A stretch of DNA of 64,000 nucleotides from Bacteroidales bacterium (GTDB lineage: Bacteria; Bacteroidota; Bacteroidia; Bacteroidales; UBA932). The notes under the pieces are model-generated. The model did not search any database, had not been told where the DNA came from, and was given only the letters and a program-made list of their open reading frames with translations. Positions 35,577 to 44,549 of this stretch are shown one piece after another. Position 1 is the first letter of the stretch. Each line of letters starts with the position of its first letter. The translations under genes were made by a program, and so were the position numbers. Location of the stretch: assembly GCA_017399865.1 (NCBI GenBank), contig JAFQAT010000017.1, positions 62,001-126,000 on the forward strand, in the 5' to 3' direction.

Positions 35577-37211
35577 TTATCTGAACTGAGCGAACTCAAC
35601 GTCCTTTGCTGCTCTCTGAGCGAGTTCCTCGTCCTTTGACGCCTTCTCAAGTTCCGCTTTTGCAACAGCTGAGTCACCGATGCGTGCGGCTGCAACTGCG
35701 CGGAGATATGCCGATTGTGGACAATCCTTGTCATATGCTGCTGCAGGACCATTGTTTCCTGTCAGGAGCTGGACGAGAGCTGCGTTGAAGGTCTTCTTGC
35801 CTGCAAGCTTCTCGGCTGCCGCCTCATACTCTCCGTCGATGATGTCGATGATAGCTGCATTTTCCACTCCGGCCTTGCTGTTTGCTATTGCAAAGTATTC
35901 TGCAGCCGCATTGATGTCGTCCTCGCGAAGAGCGATGACTCCGAGTGCGTTATATACATCGCTGTCTTCTCCAACTTTTGAAAGTGCGTTCTTCGCTCTT
36001 CCGATCTCGTCCATGTTGATGTATGTCACTGCGATGTTGTACTGTGCACGCTGGCTGTCGAACTTGTCCACAGCCTTTCTGTAGATGGCGAGCTTGTCGT
36101 CGTTATCCTCTACGAGGGATGCAGCGCGCAGAAGCGCTTCTTCGTCAAGGATGTCTATATTGCTGTCTATGAGTTCGAGGAGTTCCTCGCTGGTGTAGTT
36201 TGTAAATTCCACGTTGGCAATGAACCTTGCGCGGCGAAGTTCCGGGAGAACCTCCTGGGCTAGAGTCTGGTATACGGCAGAAAGGTTTCTGATCTCCTTC
36301 TCGCGGACTGTCGGGTCGCTGTACATCGAGAGGACGCGGATGATGAGATCCTTGTCTTCCATGTCAGATGCAGCGACGAGCTCCTGGAATCCTTCCCAGT
36401 CCTCGGCAACGCTCTTCACGTTTACCGGAGCGTTTACCGCATGCTTCTTTGTAACGGCTCCGAATGCCTTTTCTGCACTCTTTGAACGGTTGTCGGAAAG
36501 TTCTGCGTTCTTGTCTTCCTCTCCGTCAGGAGATGCATATGCAACGACGTCTGTGCTTACGATGCTCATGCGGTCGTTTGACTGGATGGCTTCGATGGCT
36601 GCCTGGAAGTCCTTGATGGACTTTGAATCCATCTGGTTGTTCCTCACTTCTGCGCTGTTGATGTTATAGAGGATCTGGCCTTCAGCCTTCTGTGCTATGA
36701 CCTCCTTATAGTCGTCCGTCTTGTAGTCAACCACACCCTTCTTGGATACGAGCATGTATGTGGTGTTTGCGCCGTCAGCCACCTTCTTGGAAGGAAGGGT
36801 AGTAGATGCTGTATTGTATTTTACGGTTCCGCGAAGTTCGAGATAGCATTTTTCCATTCCTGGAGCATAGTCGAAACTTACCTTCTTTGTGATTGTGGAG
36901 CCTCCTGCAGGGATGACCTGATAGTTGTCCTTTACCTTTTCTCCCTGAAACATGAACGGTTCCATCTTGACCTCTCCGCCTTCGTATACGATTACAGGAG
37001 TGACTTCAAGGATGGCCTTAGGGTGGAAATAGTCTGCCGGATATGTCACGGTCACGTCGGCGTCTATCTTGCCTCCGACAACCTCGAGCACGGCAGGCTC
37101 GCAGCCTACGGTCAGGTCTTGTGCCATTTCCGTCATCTTTTCAGGCGAGCTGCAGGCTGCGGCTGCAAAAGCGAGGATCACAGCAGAAAGCGATTTTATG
37201 GTCTTCTTCAT
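35577..37211 (-). CDS. Lipoprotein with degenerate OmpA-like region and C-terminal TPR repeats
   Basis: 544 residues from the ATG at 37211, which gives a lipobox (AAAAC, Cys20). The first 150 residues form a beta-rich domain. Residues about 178-265 look like an OmpA C-terminal domain (ILYNINSAEVR, VVAYASPDG, NAELSDNRSKSAEKAF), with the conserved Arg242 of the LS-x-x-R block but an altered TD region. From about 320 to the end, TPR-like helices repeat (YNIAVTYINMDEIGRAKNAL, YNALGVIALREDD). It probably sits in the periplasm attached to a membrane and may touch peptidoglycan. The same combination is common in Bacteroidales but uncharacterised as far as I know. Confidence 0.7.
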   Translation of the reverse strand: MKKTIKSLSAVILAFAAAACSSPEKMTEMAQDLTVGCEPAVLEVVGGKIDADVTVTYPADYFHPKAILEVTPVIVYEGGEVKMEPFMFQGEKVKDNYQVIPAGGSTITKKVSFDYAPGMEKCYLELRGTVKYNTASTTLPSKKVADGANTTYMLVSKKGVVDYKTDDYKEVIAQKAEGQILYNINSAEVRNNQMDSKSIKDFQAAIEAIQSNDRMSIVSTDVVAYASPDGEEDKNAELSDNRSKSAEKAFGAVTKKHAVNAPVNVKSVAEDWEGFQELVAASDMEDKDLIIRVLSMYSDPTVREKEIRNLSAVYQTLAQEVLPELRRARFIANVEFTNYTSEELLELIDSNIDILDEEALLRAASLVEDNDDKLAIYRKAVDKFDSQRAQYNIAVTYINMDEIGRAKNALSKVGEDSDVYNALGVIALREDDINAAAEYFAIANSKAGVENAAIIDIIDGEYEAAAEKLAGKKTFNAALVQLLTGNNGPAAAYDKDCPQSAYLRAVAAARIGDSAVAKAELEKASKDEELAQRAAKDVEFAQFR

Positions 37212-37243
37212 AGCAATACTTGTGTTTTTGTAATTATATCCGG

Positions 37244-37251
37244 CAAATATA
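37244..37251 (-). promoter_or_regulatory. -7 box for the TPR lipoprotein gene
   Basis: Plus-strand CAAATATA reads TATATTTG on the minus strand, 32 bases before the start codon. Confidence 0.5.
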
Positions 37252-37263
37252 ATCATATTTTCT

Positions 37264-37271
37264 TAACTTTG
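37264..37271 (+). promoter_or_regulatory. -7 box for the regulator-lptE-secG operon
   Basis: TAACTTTG, only seven bases before the ATG at 37279, implying a very short leader. It lies 13 bases from the divergent -7 box of the TPR lipoprotein gene. Confidence 0.55.
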
Positions 37272-37278
37272 CAGGGTT

Positions 37279-38496
37279 ATGACGAATCAGGAGCTACAGA
37301 CCTTAAAGAATAAGTTCGACATCATCGGAAACGACCCTGCGCTGAACAGAGCGCTGGAAATAGCAGTTGCCGTTGCGCCGACCGACATCACCGTGCTTGT
37401 CATGGGAGAAAGTGGTGTCGGCAAGGAGAACATACCCCGCATAATCCATCAGAACAGCCGTAGAAAAAACGGAAAGTATTTTGCGATAAACTGTGGCGCG
37501 ATTCCCGAAGGAACGATAGATTCCGAACTCTTCGGACATGAAAAAGGCTCATTTACCGGTGCCAACGAAATGAGGCGCGGATACTTTGAAGAAGCGGACG
37601 GGGGCACGCTTTTCCTTGACGAGATAGGGGAGCTTCCTCTGGCGTCCCAGGCCAAGCTGCTGAGAGTGCTCCAGTCGGGAGAATTCATAAGGGTGGGTTC
37701 GTCCAAGGTGCTCAAGACAGATGTAAGGGTCATAGCCGCCACCAACATCGACCTGATGCATGCGGTGGCCAAGGGAAAGTTCCGTGAGGACCTCTACTAC
37801 AGGTTGAGCGCTGTTTCCATCTCGATGCCGGCTCTCCGTGATAGAAAGGACGATATCAATCTCCTATTCCGCAAGTTTGCGTCCGACTTCTCTGCAAAGT
37901 ACGGAATGAGCAAGGTCACTTTGACCGAGGATGCGTCGATCATGCTCCGCAGATACAGGTGGCCGGGCAATATCAGGCAGCTGAAGAATGTTGCCGAAGC
38001 GGTATCCGCCCTTGAATCCGGCAGGATGTCAGCATATTCTGACAAGTGCGTCATCGATATGGAAGTGCTGGCACGATATATTCCTAAGGAAGAACCGAAT
38101 CTTCTTCCTGCCAGATCCGCCTCGTATCAGGATTCGCCGGAGAGCGCCGGAGAAAGGGAAGCGATAATCAGGATGCTTCTGCAGTTGAAGCAGGATGTAG
38201 ATTATCTGAAGGAGGTTGTCGCTGCGGCTGGTCTTGGAAGACCGTCTGTTCCTGTGATTTCCGCACCTGAAGAGATGCATGTAGCCCCAGCCCATGACAT
38301 GGACGAGGAAGAGGACCCTGAAGAGCAGGAATTCCAGGAAAGCAGACAGGAAACCACCTCCATCAAGTCCGCCAGTCAGGAGCTTATCGATAAGGTGCTC
38401 CGCAAGCATGGAGGAAACAGGAAGGCGGCAGCTGCCGAACTCGGTATTTCGGAGAGGACGCTTTACCGCAAGATCAAGCAGATGACAGACAAATAG
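37279..38496 (+). CDS. Sigma-54-interacting AAA+ activator without receiver domain
   Basis: 405 residues. The AAA+ domain begins almost at the N-terminus: Walker A GESGVGKE, the sigma-54 contact loop as GSFTGA (canonical GAFTGA), Walker B TLFLDEIGEL, and the arginine-finger/sensor region DLYYRLSAVSISMPALRDR and WPGNIRQLKN. A low-complexity acidic linker (about 330-365) leads to a Fis-type HTH (GNRKAAAAELGISERTLYRKIKQM). No receiver or GAF sensor precedes it, so regulation must be constitutive or by a partner. It is directly upstream of lptE with no gap, heading an envelope operon. Confidence 0.9.
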   Translation: MTNQELQTLKNKFDIIGNDPALNRALEIAVAVAPTDITVLVMGESGVGKENIPRIIHQNSRRKNGKYFAINCGAIPEGTIDSELFGHEKGSFTGANEMRRGYFEEADGGTLFLDEIGELPLASQAKLLRVLQSGEFIRVGSSKVLKTDVRVIAATNIDLMHAVAKGKFREDLYYRLSAVSISMPALRDRKDDINLLFRKFASDFSAKYGMSKVTLTEDASIMLRRYRWPGNIRQLKNVAEAVSALESGRMSAYSDKCVIDMEVLARYIPKEEPNLLPARSASYQDSPESAGEREAIIRMLLQLKQDVDYLKEVVAAAGLGRPSVPVISAPEEMHVAPAHDMDEEEDPEEQEFQESRQETTSIKSASQELIDKVLRKHGGNRKAAAAELGISERTLYRKIKQMTDK

Positions 38497-39027
38497 ATGA
38501 AGATGGCAAGAAAGATATTTTCAAGTTTAGGAGTCGTGGCGGCGTTGGTCGTTACTGCGTTCATTGTACATTCGTGCGGAATTTATTCCTTTACGGGAAC
38601 TTCGATCCAGCCGGATGTAAAGACGGTGACCATCAACTATTTCGAGTATCAGGCCCTGAAGGTGAACCCTTCATTGAGCAATGAACTGACTACGGCGCTT
38701 CAGGACAAGTTCCTCAAGCTTACGAAGCTAGAGCAGGTGGAGATGGACGGCGATCTGGAGATATCAGGTGCAGTTACGGGATATGATGTGAAGGCTACGT
38801 CGATCACAGCGAACGAGCAGGCTGCGCAGAACCGCCTTACCGTTACCGTGAAGATCAGTTTCACGAACAGGAAGTATCCTGAGGATGATTTTGAGGACAA
38901 GTCTTTCTCTGCATATGCTGATTTCGATGCCATGCAGTCTCTGGATGCTGTCGAGGCCTCACTTTGTGAGGAAATTATCGAACAGCTTTGCGACGACATG
39001 TTCAACGCCACTGTTGCAAACTGGTAA
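38497..39027 (+). CDS. lptE: LPS-assembly lipoprotein LptE
   Basis: 176 residues. Lipobox IVHSC (Cys27) and the CGIYSFTGTSI start are typical of Bacteroidetes LptE, the lipoprotein that plugs the LptD barrel and helps place LPS on the outer surface. The start codon immediately follows the stop of the regulator. Fold evidence: the two long strands with NPSLSNELTTALQDKFL and LTVTVKISFTNR. No lptD is in the window. Confidence 0.85.
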   Translation: MKMARKIFSSLGVVAALVVTAFIVHSCGIYSFTGTSIQPDVKTVTINYFEYQALKVNPSLSNELTTALQDKFLKLTKLEQVEMDGDLEISGAVTGYDVKATSITANEQAAQNRLTVTVKISFTNRKYPEDDFEDKSFSAYADFDAMQSLDAVEASLCEEIIEQLCDDMFNATVANW

Positions 39028-39031
39028 CCAT

Positions 39032-39622
39032 ATGGGATATATAGATATTAGGAAACTCACGCTGGATGAACTCGTAGGAGTCGTCAATCTCTATCCTTGG
39101 TTCGGAGGAGCCAGGATGGAGTTGTGTGAGCGTATGCGGAAGATCGGTGGAGACGGGCTGAGTGAAGGACAGTATGCGGAAGCCGCCATGTATGTCGCTT
39201 CAAGGACAAGGATGGCGGAAATGGTACGATCGTCTGCAAGTCAGGACTGGACGGATGCAGATGTGGAGAAGCTTCTCAAGTCGTTCCTGTCTGAGGAAGA
39301 AACGTCCGAAGAGGGTGTTTCCCAGCAGAGACGGGTGCATGTGGTCGGCGGTGATTATTTTTCGCAGGATGATTATGACAGGGTGCGCCGCTCTGACGAT
39401 GGTGTCTTTTCGAGATATGCAGCAAAGGCCAGACAGGACAAGCCGTATGTGGAGCAGACAGACTCTGAATTTGACCTTTATACCGAGACCTTGGCTCAGA
39501 TATATCTGGAACAGGGCTATCCGCAGCAGGCAAAGAGCATTTATTCCAAACTAATTTTGGATAATCCAGAAAAAAATGCGTACTTTGCAGCCCTTATTCA
39601 AAAAATTGACGAATTAAATTAG
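39032..39622 (+). CDS. Conserved Bacteroidales protein of the lptE-secG operon, TPR-like end
   Basis: 196 residues from the ATG at 39032, four bases after lptE; an upstream frame start inside lptE is rejected. No signal peptide. The C-terminal 45 residues form a TPR-like hairpin (ETLAQIYLEQGYPQQAKSIYSKL). The N-terminal half is helical and acidic. I know this gene order (LptE, TPR-like protein, SecG) from other Bacteroidales but no function for it. Confidence 0.7.
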   Translation: MGYIDIRKLTLDELVGVVNLYPWFGGARMELCERMRKIGGDGLSEGQYAEAAMYVASRTRMAEMVRSSASQDWTDADVEKLLKSFLSEEETSEEGVSQQRRVHVVGGDYFSQDDYDRVRRSDDGVFSRYAAKARQDKPYVEQTDSEFDLYTETLAQIYLEQGYPQQAKSIYSKLILDNPEKNAYFAALIQKIDELN

Positions 39623-39634
39623 TTGTAATACAAT

Positions 39635-39976
39635 ATGAACGCACTTTTTACAGTTTTGACAGTGCTTGTGCTTATTGCAAGCGTACTCATTACCCTCATC
39701 GTGTTGCTTCAGAACGGAAAGGGTGGCGGACTCGCCAGCAATTTCGTGGCAGGTAACCAGACTTTCGGTGTACGTCAGACTACTGATATCCTCGAGAAGA
39801 TCACTTGGGGTCTCGTAGCATTCATCTTCGTTGTTTCAATCGTTTCTACCTTTACTCTCAACAACGGTGGCAAGGCGGTTGACTACACAGAGAAGATCGA
39901 GATGGTCGAGTCTGCGCCAGAGTTCCCTGCAGCAATCCCTTCTGCAGAGGAGCCTGCTGAGCCTAGCGCAAACTAA
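39635..39976 (+). CDS. secG: Preprotein translocase subunit SecG
   Basis: 113 residues with two membrane helices (about 3-22 and 56-75) joined by the SecG loop LLQNGKGGGLASNF and the FGVRQTTDILEKITW motif. The Ala/Pro/Glu-rich C-terminal tail is longer than in E. coli but usual in Bacteroidetes. Part of SecYEG in the inner membrane; last gene of the operon. Confidence 0.93.
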   Translation: MNALFTVLTVLVLIASVLITLIVLLQNGKGGGLASNFVAGNQTFGVRQTTDILEKITWGLVAFIFVVSIVSTFTLNNGGKAVDYTEKIEMVESAPEFPAAIPSAEEPAEPSAN

Positions 39977-40123
39977 TTGAGTTTTCGCCCGTCTGACATT
40001 TTGTCAGAAAAAAGGGTTTGGAATATAATTTGACTTTTAGCCGTTTGTTCGCAAGAACAGGCGGCTATTGTTGCGTACTGTCTTTCGAGCGGATATATTG
40101 ATACTATAACAGTTAATGTGATT

Positions 40124-42292
40124 ATGGCAGAAAACAAGTTTGAAAATTTAAGCAGGTTCGCTGTCAATCTTAATGAAAGGGCAGCGCAGGGAAAGCTCGA
40201 TCCTGTCATCGGCAGGGATGAGGAGATCAGAAGAGTATTGCAGATCCTCAGCAGGAGGACAAAGAATAATCCTATCCTGGTGGGAGAGCCGGGAGTCGGC
40301 AAGACGGCCATCTCGGAAGGCATCGCGCAGAAGATTGTGGACGGCGACGTGCCGGAAAACCTCAAGAGCAGGAAGATATATTCCCTGGACCTTGGCGCGC
40401 TTATAGCGGGCGCCAAGTATCAGGGAGAGTTCGAGGAACGTCTTAAGGGAGTTGTGAAGGAAGTTGTCGACAGCGACGGAGAGGTCATACTCTTCATTGA
40501 CGAGATCCACACTTTGGTTGGCGCCGGACGTACGTCAGGCGCGATGGATGCGTCGAACATCCTCAAGCCGGCATTGGCAAGAGGAGAGCTCCGCACCATC
40601 GGTTCCACTACTCTCGACGAGTATCAGAAATATTTCGAGACCGACAAGGCACTTGAACGAAGGTTCCAGATGGTGATGGTGGACGAACCGTCTCCGGCAG
40701 CTTCCATCTCAATAATGCGAGGCCTTAAGGAGAGGTATGAGAACCACCATAAGGTACGTATAGAAGATGATGCCCTTATCGCGGCGGTAGAGCTCTCCCA
40801 CCGTTACATCACCAACCGTTTCCTTCCTGACAAGGCCATTGATCTTGTGGATGAGGCTGCATCAAAGCTTCGTCTGGAGATGAATTCGGTTCCGGAACCT
40901 ATCGCTGAACTTGACAGCCGTATCCGCCAGCTTGAAATCGAGAGGGAAGCAATCAGGCGTGAAGGGGTTTCTCTTAAGATGGATAAGATAAAGGAGGAAC
41001 TGAAGTCCCTGACAGAGGAGAGGAAAACCCTTTACAAGCGTTGGGAGGAAGAAAAGGAGATTCTGTCCGAGCTTCAGAAGCAGAGGCAGAAGATGGAGGA
41101 TTACAAGATAGAGGCTCATAATGCAGAAAGGACGGGAGATTATGGCAAGGTGGCGGAGATCCGCTACGGCCGTATGACCGATGCCCAGAAGAAGATAGAT
41201 GAACTTACCGAGAGGCAGGCTCAGATCAAGGATCCTATCATCACAGAGGCGGTGACTCCTGAAGACATAGCGGAGGTTGTTGCGAAATGGACAGGCATAC
41301 CTGTCCACAGGATGCTCGAGAGCGAGAGGGAGAAGCTTCTCCGCATGGAGGCGGAGCTCCATAAGAGGGTCGTGGGCCAGAATCTTGCGATCGAGGCCGT
41401 TTCCGATGCAGTCCGTCGTTCGCGCGCGGGTCTGCAGAATGAGAAGCGTCCGATAGGTTCGTTCCTGTTCATGGGTACGACCGGCGTGGGCAAGACAGAG
41501 CTGGCGAAGGCTCTCGCGGAGTTCCTTTTCAATGACGAGAACATGATGACGCGTATCGACATGAGCGAGTATCAGGAGCGTCATTCAGTCAGTCGTCTTG
41601 TAGGTGCGCCTCCGGGTTATGTGGGTTATGACGAGGGTGGACAGCTGACGGAGGCCGTACGCCGCAAGCCATATTCAGTCATACTTCTTGACGAGATTGA
41701 GAAGGCGCATCCGGATGTGTTCAACACTCTGCTCCAGGTGCTTGATGACGGACGTCTGACAGATAATAAGGGCCGTACGGTCGATTTCAAGAACACCATC
41801 CTCATAATGACCTCAAACGTCGGTGCAGACATCATACAGTCCTATATGGAGCGGTTGCCGATGGAGGTAATCGATGGAGTCGCTGAAGCGGATGCGAAAG
41901 AATCTCCAAGAGCAGGAATGCTCGCCGAATGCAGGGCAGAAGTGCTGGAAGTCCTGAAGAGGACGGTCCGCCCGGAGTTCCTGAACAGGATCGACGAGGT
42001 CATCATGTTCGAGCCTCTGTCACAGTCCGACATCAGGGAGATCCTCCGCATGCAGATGCGTGACCTGCAGGATAAGCTCTCAGAAAATGGAGTGGCGGTA
42101 GAATTCACGGAAGGATTCGAGGACTATATGAGCACAAAGGGTTATGAGCCTCAGTATGGTGCACGTCCTATCAAGAGACTCATGCAGAAGGAACTCATCA
42201 ACCTTCTTGCGAAGTCCATTCTTGACGGCCATGTCCGCCGCGACTCCGTCATCAAGGTAGACGTCCGGGACGGCCAGATCGTCGTCAGCTGA
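40124..42292 (+). CDS. clpB: ClpB-type disaggregase lacking the N-terminal domain
   Basis: 722 residues from the ATG at 40124 (GTG at 40118 is a less likely start). ClpB rescues aggregated proteins with DnaK. Walker A1 GEPGVGKT is at 54-61, whereas in full-length ClpB it is near 206, so about 150 residues (the Clp_N repeat domain) are absent; the 147 bases upstream hold none of it. The rest is complete: NBD1 Walker B LFIDEIH, the coiled-coil M domain (about 260-390, EIEREAIRREGVSLK...), Walker A2 GTTGVGKT and the C-terminal D2 small domain ending GARPIKRLMQKELINLLA. Without the N-domain it may differ in substrate handling. Confidence 0.92.
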   Translation: MAENKFENLSRFAVNLNERAAQGKLDPVIGRDEEIRRVLQILSRRTKNNPILVGEPGVGKTAISEGIAQKIVDGDVPENLKSRKIYSLDLGALIAGAKYQGEFEERLKGVVKEVVDSDGEVILFIDEIHTLVGAGRTSGAMDASNILKPALARGELRTIGSTTLDEYQKYFETDKALERRFQMVMVDEPSPAASISIMRGLKERYENHHKVRIEDDALIAAVELSHRYITNRFLPDKAIDLVDEAASKLRLEMNSVPEPIAELDSRIRQLEIEREAIRREGVSLKMDKIKEELKSLTEERKTLYKRWEEEKEILSELQKQRQKMEDYKIEAHNAERTGDYGKVAEIRYGRMTDAQKKIDELTERQAQIKDPIITEAVTPEDIAEVVAKWTGIPVHRMLESEREKLLRMEAELHKRVVGQNLAIEAVSDAVRRSRAGLQNEKRPIGSFLFMGTTGVGKTELAKALAEFLFNDENMMTRIDMSEYQERHSVSRLVGAPPGYVGYDEGGQLTEAVRRKPYSVILLDEIEKAHPDVFNTLLQVLDDGRLTDNKGRTVDFKNTILIMTSNVGADIIQSYMERLPMEVIDGVAEADAKESPRAGMLAECRAEVLEVLKRTVRPEFLNRIDEVIMFEPLSQSDIREILRMQMRDLQDKLSENGVAVEFTEGFEDYMSTKGYEPQYGARPIKRLMQKELINLLAKSILDGHVRRDSVIKVDVRDGQIVVS

Positions 42293-42312
42293 TACAGACA
42301 ATAGGTAGAACT

Positions 42313-42395
42313 ACAGATCACCGGCAGAATCGCGGGTCGCTACGCAGGAGCATAGGGATATGCTCCGCTCCCTCGCGGTTCTGCCGGTGATCTGT
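42313..42395. repeat. Family C long hairpin between clpB and the S46 gene
   Basis: Perfect 17-base arms (42313-42329 and 42379-42395) enclose further partly paired CGCG-rich sequence and an inner perfect 8-base stem (42347-42366, GGAGCATA/TATGCTCC with a GGGA loop). It lies between two convergent genes and could serve as a terminator for both, but lacks a T-run. Confidence 0.85.
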
Positions 42396-42402
42396 CAAAT
42401 AG

Positions 42403-44544
42403 CTACAGTCCCAGTTCGTCGATGATGCGGGTCATGCCGGCGTAGCGGTCGAGGGTCCAGAGGATGAAGCGGATGTCTACGCATACGCATTTGTTGTATC
42501 CTTCGGTCCACCATGCATCGCTGGCGAGGGATTCCTTGTTGCCGTCGAAGGCAAGGCCTATGAGTTCTCCTTTCGAGTTGAGGACGGGGCTTCCCGAGTT
42601 TCCTCCGGTGATGTCGTTGTCGGTCAGGAAGTTGACGTACATTGTATTACCTTCCGGTCCGAATCCCCATCGGTCCCATTCGCAGGCGCTGTAGAGCAGA
42701 TGCTGGCGGTCGTTCAGATAGAAGTCGTAGTCAGAAGGATTGAACTTTTCGAGTATTCCCGTCGGAGTGGTCTTCCAGTCGCAGACTACTCCGTCGCGAG
42801 GTTCGAAACCGCCTACGGTACCGTATGTTATCCTCATGGTAGAGTTTGCGTCAGGATACTGTACGATGCCTTTTTCAAGACGCATCTGATAGAGTGCGTG
42901 AGTATATTCCCGGTTCAGGGCTGTCAGATTCGGAGTGCCTTCTGCAGCCGCTTTCGCTTCCGTGAAGTCTGTCGACTTGATGTCCATTACAAAGCGGCAC
43001 AGAGAGTCGCTGACGATCTCTTCCTGCGGAACTTCCTTGCGCCCGAGACGTGCTATGCCTTCTTCTGAAGTGAATATGCTGCTGGTCCATAAAGCGTCTG
43101 CCAGAGCCTTTGTGTCGCAGACTCCGTCTTCGCTGAACGAGGCGATGACATCCTTATGCCACTGGCTCATATAGACAGGGTCCAGATTCTTTACAAACAC
43201 GTCTACGGCGTACTCGAGAAGATCCCTTTCCACCCTGAGGTCGAGTTCCGCGTATTTCTCGAGCATCTTTTCTCCTGTTCCAGCCTGGTTGCGAGGATTG
43301 TGGGCACGTCTCATTATCAGAGCCAGCTGGCATCCTCGTATCATGGTCTCACGGTAATAGCTCTGATGCCTTTCGACATCGCGGATCGCATCGTATCCGT
43401 TCTCCAGCTTTACAAGCAGGTCTCCCCACTTTGCAAGTCGTTCCGGTGATGCCTCTATCCATTCCTGAAGCTCTTTCTCCAGTGCCTCCTTCTGCTCCAC
43501 GACATCAAAGCGCGCGAAGCACTCCTGCTCTCCGCTGAAGCACTCCTGCATGTTGCTGAGGCTGAAGAAGTAGTCTGAATACTTGAGACGGATGTCAGGA
43601 TCCTTGTCCATCCATCCCTTGATGATGTCCATCTGCCTGCCGCGGATGGCGTTGTTCACTGGATGTCTCAACGTCTCCTTGAAATCGGTCTCGAATGAGC
43701 TGCAGTAGCGGTTGGTACTTCCGGGATAACCTATGATCATGGTGTAGTCGCCGGCCTTGTATCCGTCAAGCGAGATGTTCAGTCTGCGGACGGGCTTCAT
43801 AGGCACATTGTCCTTCGAATATTCGGCAGGAGAGCCGTCAGGAGCGGTATAGACACGGTAAAGGGCGAAGTCGCATTTGTGCTGAGGCCATTCCCAGTTG
43901 TCGATGTCGCCGCCGAAAGCTGCCGAAGATACTGGTGGCGCCGCCACAAGGCGCACGTCCTTATAGACTTCATAAAGCGCCAGATAGTATCTCGAACCTC
44001 GCCACATCGAAGAAAGCCATGCTTCGAGTCCGGTTTCCTTGCTGTATTTCTGCTCCATCAGATGGCTCAGCCTGCGGAGTCCGGACGGCTTGCCTTCCGC
44101 TTCAAGATCTTTCTGAAGCTTGAGGACTTCGTCGGTCACATCCAGCACGCGCTTGAGGAAATATACGCTCTTTCCGGTTATGTTGACCTCCTCGTCTGCC
44201 CTCATTGCCCAGAAACCGTCTTCCAGATAATTATGCTCCGGAGTACTGAGTCCATGGACATCGCTGTATGCGCAATGGTGGTTAGTGATAAGAAGCCCCT
44301 GATCGGATATGATGCTTCCGGTACATCCGAATTCCATGGAAACCACGGCGTCGGCGACAGACGATCCTGGAGCATCGGCATTGTATATCTCTCCTGCAGA
44401 AAGCTCAAGGCCTCTTTCCGCCATCTTCTTCTCCAGGGCGGCATCGATCGCATGGATCATCCACATACCCTCATCCGCCTTCGCCATCTGCCCCGCTCCC
44501 GCCAGAAGTCCGACGGCCAATATCACGAAATTCCTTAATTTCAT
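42403..44544 (-). CDS. S46 family dipeptidyl peptidase (DPP7/DPP11 type), exported
   Basis: 713 residues from the ATG at 44544 (another ATG lies nine bases upstream). A signal peptide is present (MKLRNFVILAVGLLAGAGQMAKA). S46 enzymes remove dipeptides from peptide N-termini in the periplasm of Bacteroidetes and support amino-acid use. Visible: the TNHHCAY histidine motif (His89/His90), the WEWPQHKCDFALYRVY block around the catalytic Asp, and the GGNSGSP serine motif. The residue that separates DPP7 from DPP11 preference cannot be assigned by eye. Confidence 0.92.
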   Translation of the reverse strand: MKLRNFVILAVGLLAGAGQMAKADEGMWMIHAIDAALEKKMAERGLELSAGEIYNADAPGSSVADAVVSMEFGCTGSIISDQGLLITNHHCAYSDVHGLSTPEHNYLEDGFWAMRADEEVNITGKSVYFLKRVLDVTDEVLKLQKDLEAEGKPSGLRRLSHLMEQKYSKETGLEAWLSSMWRGSRYYLALYEVYKDVRLVAAPPVSSAAFGGDIDNWEWPQHKCDFALYRVYTAPDGSPAEYSKDNVPMKPVRRLNISLDGYKAGDYTMIIGYPGSTNRYCSSFETDFKETLRHPVNNAIRGRQMDIIKGWMDKDPDIRLKYSDYFFSLSNMQECFSGEQECFARFDVVEQKEALEKELQEWIEASPERLAKWGDLLVKLENGYDAIRDVERHQSYYRETMIRGCQLALIMRRAHNPRNQAGTGEKMLEKYAELDLRVERDLLEYAVDVFVKNLDPVYMSQWHKDVIASFSEDGVCDTKALADALWTSSIFTSEEGIARLGRKEVPQEEIVSDSLCRFVMDIKSTDFTEAKAAAEGTPNLTALNREYTHALYQMRLEKGIVQYPDANSTMRITYGTVGGFEPRDGVVCDWKTTPTGILEKFNPSDYDFYLNDRQHLLYSACEWDRWGFGPEGNTMYVNFLTDNDITGGNSGSPVLNSKGELIGLAFDGNKESLASDAWWTEGYNKCVCVDIRFILWTLDRYAGMTRIIDELGL

Positions 44545-44549
44545 AGTAA

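Noticed and set aside
38885..39031. Longer start for the lptE-secG operon gene
   Set aside because: Overlaps lptE by 140 bases in another frame; the ATG at 39032 gives normal operon spacing.
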